A DNA stretch of 11,688 nt from Rhodobacteraceae bacterium UBA1957 (lineage in GTDB: Bacteria > Pseudomonadota > Alphaproteobacteria > Rhodobacterales > Rhodobacteraceae). A program made the position numbers and the translations under genes. Of the stretch, positions 6,324 to 11,688 are shown piece by piece (the stretch's first letter is position 1; every line of letters begins with the position of its first letter). Below the pieces are notes generated by a model. The model did no database searches, had not been told where the DNA came from, and saw only the letters and a program-made list of their open reading frames with translations. Location: positions 1 through 11,688 of the forward strand of contig DDEJ01000072.1 of the NCBI GenBank assembly GCA_002336405.1. The letters are read 5' to 3'.

Positions 6324-7463
6324 GTGTTGACCAATTTGAATTCGATTTTTATCTATGATGAGCTGTTGCATTCCGATCTGCTTGCCGCCGTTTTGGGGGA
6401 GAAGACTTCGCGGGTGATCCGGCAGACAGCCCATGTTGCTAACGGTGTGCTGAACTATCGGTCCGATATTGATACACTGGCTCAAAAAGACCGAATACAA
6501 GGCGTGATATTATCCCATATGTCACGCAATCATAGGGAGCGTCTGGCGTTTTATTATGCTGTTTTTGGGGCTTTTTCTATTGTCGGCGAGGCGCAGACCG
6601 CGTCTGGCATCACCTCAGTTAAGATGTATTACAGGTCCTCAAATTCAGACGCGGATCTGCGTCTTAGGCGTGCTTTTGATGAGGTGGGGGATGATCTGGA
6701 GAGTGATCTGGGGCTGGTTTTGCGTTTGGTGAACGATGTGATGGCGCTCTATGGCCAAATCGGTGCGGCAGAGACGGCTGTTAGATTGCCGCGGATGCGA
6801 GCACGGGCGCAGTCGGCCTATATTGCGCAGGCTGCTGTGGCTCGTGGTGTTGGCTTGGAAATGACCCGTGATCTGGTGCAACGGCGGGCGCTGCGTCACC
6901 CTTACAGTTGTTTTTTTGCGGTCGAAGAACATGATGTGTCCTTCCAAAAATTTGATGGCACACAGAGCGCAGTCGTAACTCGGGCTGCGTTTGTATCGTC
7001 GGATGCAGCGATTGTGCTGCCCTATGATCCGGTGACAGATCGGGTCTTACTGGTCGAACAGTTCCGCGCTGGACCCTATATCAGGGGGGATCGGTATCCA
7101 TGGTGTCTCGAGCCAATTGCTGGGCTGATAGATGCGGGTGAAACGCCGTCACAAGCTGCTTTGCGCGAGGCCAAGGAAGAGGCGGGGCTTGATTTACATC
7201 GCTTGGAATTGATCTCGCAAACCTATCCTTCGCCGGGGTCATCGGCGGAGTTTTTTCATCTGTATCTAGGCCTGACTGATCTGCCCGCCTCTACGGATTT
7301 AGTCGCGGGGCTTGCAACCGAGGCCGAAGATATTCGCAGCCATATTTTTGCGTTTTCCGATTTTATGGACCACATTGATTCGGGGTCGTTTTCTGTCGGA
7401 CCCACAGTTTTGGCGGGGCTTTGGTTAGCGCGCAATCGCGATCGTTTGCGCGCGGCGGGTTGA
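6324..7463 (+). CDS. trgB: TrgB-type NUDIX hydrolase with degenerate cyclotransferase-like N-domain
   Basis: Probable ADP-ribose/nucleoside-diphosphate-sugar pyrophosphatase. Two parts are visible in 379 residues. Residues 1 to about 110 begin SIFIYDELLHSDLLAAVLG and have the layout of a gamma-glutamylcyclotransferase/AIG2-like fold, but the usual YGTL-type loop is YDEL and no acidic 'D-YEG' motif is seen, so this half is probably not catalytic. A linker of helices reaches about 190. The C-terminal NUDIX domain holds a complete box: G267, E273, then REAKEEAGL (281-289). It is followed by YPSPGSSAEFF with the prolines typical of ADP-ribose pyrophosphatases. The start is a GTG at 6324 after AAGGA (6315-6319); TTG at 6327 has better spacing and cannot be excluded. 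The next gene is cysK, as in the trgAB-cysK tellurite-resistance locus of Rhodobacter sphaeroides, hence the symbol. No trgA-like membrane gene lies in front. Its role in tellurite resistance is inference from that parallel. Confidence 0.82.
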   Translation: MLTNLNSIFIYDELLHSDLLAAVLGEKTSRVIRQTAHVANGVLNYRSDIDTLAQKDRIQGVILSHMSRNHRERLAFYYAVFGAFSIVGEAQTASGITSVKMYYRSSNSDADLRLRRAFDEVGDDLESDLGLVLRLVNDVMALYGQIGAAETAVRLPRMRARAQSAYIAQAAVARGVGLEMTRDLVQRRALRHPYSCFFAVEEHDVSFQKFDGTQSAVVTRAAFVSSDAAIVLPYDPVTDRVLLVEQFRAGPYIRGDRYPWCLEPIAGLIDAGETPSQAALREAKEEAGLDLHRLELISQTYPSPGSSAEFFHLYLGLTDLPASTDLVAGLATEAEDIRSHIFAFSDFMDHIDSGSFSVGPTVLAGLWLARNRDRLRAAG

Positions 7464-7520
7464 GTTAATCTCGCGGCGCGCATAGATGTCTGCAACAAGA
7501 CATGGTAAATGAGGCATCGT

Positions 7521-8552
7521 ATGCAAATCAAACAAAATGTAGCGGCAATGGTTGGCAATACGCCCCTTCTGCGGTTGGCGCGCGCCAGTGAGGCTACGGG
7601 CTGTGATATTTTGGGTAAGGCAGAGTTTCTGAATCCAGGACAATCGGTCAAGGATCGTGCGGCTTTATTCATTATTAAAGACGCGGTTGCTCGGGAGCAT
7701 CTGTTGCCGGGTGGCACAATTGTTGAGGGCACTGCCGGTAACACTGGTATCGGTTTGGCATTGGTGGGGGCCTCTATGGGGTTTCGGACCGTGATTGTTA
7801 TCCCGGAAACCCAGAGCCAAGAGAAAAAGGACATGCTGAAGCTTGCAGGGGCTGAACTGGTCGAGGTGCCGGCTGTTCCTTATAAAAATCCGAATAATTA
7901 TGTCCATTATTCACAGCGGTTGGCCGAGCGCCTGAACAAAACCGAGCCCCATGGTGCCGTTTGGGCCAATCAGTTTGACAATACAGCTAACCGACAGGCG
8001 CATGCAGACACCACTGGCCCTGAGATCTGGCAACAGACCGAAGGCAAAGTGGATGGCTTTATCTGCGCGGTGGGTTCTGGCGGCACATTGGGCGGGGTGG
8101 CCCAAGCGCTACAGCCCAAAGGCGTCAAAATCGGTCTGGTTGATCCAATGGGGTCTGCGCTGCACGCATTTTATACCGATGGCGAACTAAAGTCCGAGGG
8201 GGGCTCGATCACCGAGGGAATTGGACAGGGGCGGATTACGGCTAATCTGGCTGATCTGCGCCCCGATTACAGTTTTCAGGTGCCAGATAGCGAAGCGATC
8301 CCGATTGTGTTTGATATGCTTGAGACCGAAGGTCTCTGTCTGGGTGGATCATCTGGGTTGAACATTGCGGGCGCGATACGAATGGCCCGTGAGATGGGGC
8401 CAGGTCACCGGATTGTCACGATCCTTTGCGATTATGGCACGCGCTATCAGTCGAAACTGTTCAACCCGGCATTTCTGCGCCAAAAGCAACTGCCGGTGCC
8501 GGCTTGGCTGGAACCTGTGGCGGGCCGCATTCCATCGGTTATTGAAAGCTGA
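7521..8552 (+). CDS. cysK: Cysteine synthase A (O-acetylserine sulfhydrylase)
   Basis: PLP enzyme making L-cysteine from O-acetylserine and sulfide in the cytosol. I take the ATG at 7521, because GAGG (7511-7514) lies six bases ahead; an in-frame ATG at 7509 has no such site and adds only four residues. This gives 343 residues, longer than the roughly 320 of enteric CysK. Motifs: FLNPGQSVKDRAA with the Schiff-base lysine K44; substrate loop GTAGNTGIGLA (70-80; enteric enzymes have T-S-G-N-T); a GSGGTLGG phosphate loop; and a long C-terminal tail after LCDYGTRYQSKLFN, a form also seen in fungal and alphaproteobacterial enzymes. It follows the NUDIX gene by 57 bases, and its TGA overlaps the next ATG by one base, so translation is probably coupled. 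A cystathionine beta-synthase-like or O-phosphoserine-using activity is less likely. Cysteine supply supports thiol-based defence against oxidants and tellurite. Confidence 0.92.
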   Translation: MQIKQNVAAMVGNTPLLRLARASEATGCDILGKAEFLNPGQSVKDRAALFIIKDAVAREHLLPGGTIVEGTAGNTGIGLALVGASMGFRTVIVIPETQSQEKKDMLKLAGAELVEVPAVPYKNPNNYVHYSQRLAERLNKTEPHGAVWANQFDNTANRQAHADTTGPEIWQQTEGKVDGFICAVGSGGTLGGVAQALQPKGVKIGLVDPMGSALHAFYTDGELKSEGGSITEGIGQGRITANLADLRPDYSFQVPDSEAIPIVFDMLETEGLCLGGSSGLNIAGAIRMAREMGPGHRIVTILCDYGTRYQSKLFNPAFLRQKQLPVPAWLEPVAGRIPSVIES

Positions 8553-10876
8553 TGCCCGGGGCTTGCCTCAGATTTATTTCTGCGCTTTGTCTATCGATCT
8601 TTATGCTGGCAGGTGTGGCTGATCTGGGTTTGGCCCAAGACACTGAAATTGCGCCCGATTATGTGGAATGGAGAAGCGTTTCTGAGCGTACAGAAAGGCT
8701 TATTGAGCGTGGGCGGGCCTCGAAAGGGGTTCTGGAGCGTCGTCGGCAAACGCTGGCTGAATGGCGTGCACAATTCTCAAGCGCCCGTGAGGAAAATAAA
8801 AGCCGCATTAGCACGTTGCGATCCCAATTGGCCACATTGGGCCCTGTCACCGAGGCTGGCAGCGATCCGATCGAGATCACGCGCCGCCGTGCTGAATTAA
8901 ACATGAAAATCAGCGTCTTGGTGGTTCCGGGGCTAACGGCGCAAGAAGCGTATAATCATGCGGATGGCCTGATCCAAGAAATTGATACAATGATCCGGAC
9001 CCAGCAGACCGATCGGCTGTTTGCGTTGAGGCCCAGCCCGCTAAACCCCGGAATGTGGCAGGCGACCTCGGCGGGGATACTGCAGTCATTTTTGCAATGG
9101 AAACTGGAAATTACGCGCGCGGTATCCACCGATATTCCGCTGATTGAGCGTTTGGAAAACGTTCTTTTTACCGGGTTCTATCTTTTGACGGGTTTGGTGA
9201 TGCTGGTGCGCGGTGGACATTGGGTCGAGGCCGCAGGGCAGGCCTTGAGCCGGCGCGGCCGCGAACAGACAGAAGTCTGGCGGTTTTTAATTTCGATTGG
9301 GCGGCTTGTGCTGCCTGTTGCGGCTCTGTTTGCGCTGAGTATCGGTTTGTCAGAGCCCGGGCTGTTTGGGCGCCGCAGCGCGCTGCTTTTGGAAAGCTTA
9401 CCGCTCTGGGCGATTGCCTTTGTCAGTCTCAGGTGGGTCAGTGCTCAATTGTTGATTGCTGATGAAGGTCGGGCGCTCTTGCCGTTTGCTGAGCCTATTC
9501 GCTTGCGCCTGCATCACTATGCGCTTTTGATTACTTTGATCGTGCTGGGGCATAATGCCGTGTTTATGGTGCTGTCATCTGACTATGTTTCCGACGGGTC
9601 AAGCGCAGTCCTGTCGTTTCCATTTCTCGTTTTGCTGGGGATTTTGCTATTTCGGGTTGGATATTTCCTCAAGACAGCGCCGGTTTCTGACAATCAGTTT
9701 TACAGCGCGGGGTCTGCGCGCGAAAGGGTGATCCGCTTTGTCGGTCGTGCGATTGTTTTTGTGGCTTTTGCGGCGCCGGTTTTGGCGGCGATCGGCTATC
9801 AGCATGCCGCAGAATTTGTTTTATTCAACACAATAGAGACATTGGTACTGCTGGCGGTTTTGTTGGTTTTCTTAAGGTTTCTGACCGCATTATACGGGCT
9901 GGTGCTGCGCGGCGCGGTGTCGGTCGAAGACAGTCTGGTTCCGGTGTTATTGGCGCTTGCGCTCTGTATTCTGGCTGTGCCTGTACTGGCGTTGATTTGG
10001 GGTGTGCGGATTGCGGAGCTAACCGAGATCTGGGCACAGTTCAATGCTGGGATTATGTTGGGCGATGCGCGCCTTTCACCAATGGATTTTCTGGCTTTTG
10101 CGTTTATTTTTATAGCGGGCTATATGATCACCCGTCTGGTGCAAGGGGCTTTGCGCAGCAGTGTTCTGCCCAAGACCAGAATTGATATTGGCGCCCAAAA
10201 TGCCATCACCGCCGGCGTGGGATATGTTGGGATTTTTCTTGCGGCGTTAACCGCGATCAGCAGCGCCGGACTGAACCTGTCGTCGCTGGCGATTGTGGCC
10301 GGTGCGCTGTCGGTTGGGATCGGCTTTGGTCTCCAAAACATCGTCTCTAATTTTGTCTCAGGCATCATCTTGTTGATCGAGCGCCCCATTACCGAGGGTG
10401 ACTGGATCGAGGTAGCCGGTCACATGGGGTATGTGCGCGATATTTCTGTGCGCTCCACCCGGATCGAAACCTTTGATCGAACCGATGTTATCGTGCCCAA
10501 CGCTGATCTTGTGTCTGGAATTGTCACCAATTGGACTCGTGGCAACACGGTTGGGCGGGTGATTGTTTCGGTGGGCGTTGCCTATGGCTCTGACACCCGC
10601 AGAGTAGAGGCGGTGTTGCGCGAAATTGCCGAGGCACATCCCATGGTCATGACCGAGCCAGGACCGTCGGTGGTTTTTCAGGGTTTTGGTGCAGACTCTA
10701 TGGATTTCGAAATCCGAGCCATTCTGCGTGATGTGAATTGGTCTTTGTCCGCCAAATCTGATATCAACCATGCGATTGCCAAACGATTTGCCGATGAAGG
10801 GATTGAGATTCCCTTTCCTCAGCGGGACGTTTGGCTGCGTAATCCACAATCGCTCAAGGAAACCCCGGTGTCATGA
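8552..10876 (+). CDS. Large MscS-family mechanosensitive channel with DUF3772-type periplasmic domain
   Basis: Inner-membrane tension-gated channel subunit, 774 residues, much larger than E. coli MscS (286) and built like the MscK/YbdG-style long forms. Order: signal peptide (1 to about 28, cleavage likely after LGLA); a charged, Arg/Glu-rich, probably coiled-coil periplasmic region (about 35-200), the position of the DUF3772 domain; and then roughly ten membrane segments between 205 and 535. The conserved MscS pore unit follows: a helix at 551-573, then LAIVAGALSVGIGFGLQNIVSN (579-600) with the small-residue Gly/Ala packing of the pore helix. Next are the beta domain, with LIERPITEGDWIEV, and IVPNADLVSG, and the cytoplasmic alpha/beta part ending in GIEIPFPQRDVWLRN. 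The start overlaps the cysK stop (TGATG), and the stop overlaps the next start (ATGA). It would release osmolytes under hypo-osmotic shock; why it travels with cysK is unknown. Confidence 0.92.
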   Translation: MPGACLRFISALCLSIFMLAGVADLGLAQDTEIAPDYVEWRSVSERTERLIERGRASKGVLERRRQTLAEWRAQFSSAREENKSRISTLRSQLATLGPVTEAGSDPIEITRRRAELNMKISVLVVPGLTAQEAYNHADGLIQEIDTMIRTQQTDRLFALRPSPLNPGMWQATSAGILQSFLQWKLEITRAVSTDIPLIERLENVLFTGFYLLTGLVMLVRGGHWVEAAGQALSRRGREQTEVWRFLISIGRLVLPVAALFALSIGLSEPGLFGRRSALLLESLPLWAIAFVSLRWVSAQLLIADEGRALLPFAEPIRLRLHHYALLITLIVLGHNAVFMVLSSDYVSDGSSAVLSFPFLVLLGILLFRVGYFLKTAPVSDNQFYSAGSARERVIRFVGRAIVFVAFAAPVLAAIGYQHAAEFVLFNTIETLVLLAVLLVFLRFLTALYGLVLRGAVSVEDSLVPVLLALALCILAVPVLALIWGVRIAELTEIWAQFNAGIMLGDARLSPMDFLAFAFIFIAGYMITRLVQGALRSSVLPKTRIDIGAQNAITAGVGYVGIFLAALTAISSAGLNLSSLAIVAGALSVGIGFGLQNIVSNFVSGIILLIERPITEGDWIEVAGHMGYVRDISVRSTRIETFDRTDVIVPNADLVSGIVTNWTRGNTVGRVIVSVGVAYGSDTRRVEAVLREIAEAHPMVMTEPGPSVVFQGFGADSMDFEIRAILRDVNWSLSAKSDINHAIAKRFADEGIEIPFPQRDVWLRNPQSLKETPVS

Positions 10877-11592
10877 CTGAGTTGCTTTTTTTGCAAGATG
10901 CCTATCAGCGCGAGCATCGCTGTCTGGTCACCGCCCATACGCCAGAAGGTGGCTTGGTCTTGGAACGCTCGATCTTTTACCCGGCAGGTGGCGGACAACC
11001 TGGTGACAGTGGCACCATTCACTGGCAGGGCGCGCAAATGAAGGTGGCGACAACCGTTAAGGGCCAGGATGGGGCTGTGGTGTTGCTGGCGGCGGAACCC
11101 GCGGCCCTGCCGCCTGTGGGATCCGAGGTTTTTCAAGATTTGGACTGGGATCGTCGCTACTGTATGATGCAAATGCACACGGCTTTGCATCTGTTATCGG
11201 TGATTATTCCACTGCCGGTCACCGGCGGTGCGCTTGGTAGTGAAAAAGGCAGGCTTGATTTTGATATGCCGGAGGCGCCGCCAGAGAAAGCGGCTTTACA
11301 GACTGACTTAAACGCGCTGATTGCCCGAGATCTTCCAGTGACCGACAGTTGGATCAGCGACCAACAATTGGCCGATAACCCGCAATTGATCAAGACGATG
11401 TCGGTCAAACCGCCGGTGGGGGCCGGGCAAGTGCGTCTGGTGCAGATCGGTGAAGAGCCTGCGTTGATTGATCTGCAGCCCTGCGGTGGCACCCATGTTG
11501 CGCGCACGGGCGAGATCATGCCGTTGCTTGTTGCGAAGATTGAGAAAAAGGGCCGTCAAAACCGGCGTGTCACGCTCCGTTTCAAAGGGTAA
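10873..11592 (+). CDS. AlaX-like aminoacyl-tRNA editing protein (alanyl-tRNA editing)
   Basis: Free-standing homologue of the editing domain of alanyl-tRNA synthetase, a cytosolic zinc hydrolase expected to deacylate mischarged Ser- or Gly-tRNA(Ala). It has 239 residues, the size of AlaX-M proteins. FYPAGGGQPGDSG (35-47) is the N-terminal signature shared with AlaRS. The zinc ligands are all present: H102 and H106 in MQMHTALHLL, then C204 and H208 in PCGGTHV. The C-terminal KKGRQNRRVTLRF matches the family end. The ATG overlaps the channel gene stop by four bases (ATGA), so it is translationally coupled and probably the last gene of the cysK unit. In the 96 bases after its stop no clear terminator or gene start is visible. 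Specificity (Ser versus Gly, or another tRNA) cannot be read from the sequence. Confidence 0.92.
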   Translation: MTELLFLQDAYQREHRCLVTAHTPEGGLVLERSIFYPAGGGQPGDSGTIHWQGAQMKVATTVKGQDGAVVLLAAEPAALPPVGSEVFQDLDWDRRYCMMQMHTALHLLSVIIPLPVTGGALGSEKGRLDFDMPEAPPEKAALQTDLNALIARDLPVTDSWISDQQLADNPQLIKTMSVKPPVGAGQVRLVQIGEEPALIDLQPCGGTHVARTGEIMPLLVAKIEKKGRQNRRVTLRFKG

Positions 11593-11688
11593 GCATCCGT
11601 AGTGGTCTTGTCTTGCCTGCCCTCTGGTCTCTCAACTCATTTATGCGGCCTTTCGCTCTGATGCCAAGCGGCTTTTACCCCCCTGCGA

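Noticed and set aside
11593..11688. Terminator or new gene start after the tRNA-editing gene
   Set aside because: No stable stem followed by a T-run and no ATG with a ribosome site continuing to the edge could be seen.

Overview
The window looks like chromosomal DNA of a marine alphaproteobacterium, most likely Rhodobacterales (Roseobacter/Rhodobacter group). This rests on protein style and gene order, not on any rRNA marker. The order photolyase, CFA-synthase-like enzyme, TrgB-type NUDIX protein, CysK, DUF3772 MscS channel and AlaX-like editing protein is the kind of arrangement I know from that group. All seven intact genes read on the + strand.

Layout. Positions 1-184 hold a decayed, edge-truncated fragment of an IS481-like transposase on the - strand (frameshift plus internal stop). 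Positions 185-494 are AT-rich, non-coding upstream DNA with one perfect inverted repeat. A BCCT-family betaine/choline/DMSP-type transporter (495-2159) follows. A perfect hairpin at 2171-2193 has its T-run only on the - strand side. Next come a class V PLP enzyme of the cysteine-desulfurase-like group (2241-3464), a class I DNA photolyase (3513-4934) and, with no spacer at all, a CFA-synthase-like methyltransferase (4935-6227). After a 96-base gap with a 17-base palindrome comes a NUDIX hydrolase of the TrgB type (6324-7463), then cysK (7521-8552), a large MscS-family channel (8552-10876) and an AlaX-like aminoacyl-tRNA editing protein (10873-11592). The last 96 bases hold nothing I can call.

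How the genes fit together. phr-cfa form one tight translational unit. cysK-mscS-alaX form a second one through 1- and 4-base overlaps, with the NUDIX gene probably leading it. Photolyase and a CFA-type enzyme are paired in the Rhodobacter singlet-oxygen (RpoE/ChrR) regulon, and trgB-cysK in the Rhodobacter tellurite-resistance locus. The block from 3513 onward therefore reads as a light/oxidant/thiol stress cluster, with an envelope tension valve and a translation-fidelity enzyme attached. I see no phage, CRISPR, toxin or clearly new defence system. The most unusual points are the altered active site of the CFA-like enzyme, the degenerate cyclotransferase-like head of the NUDIX protein, the PLP enzyme without an obvious catalytic cysteine, and the buried IS remnant.
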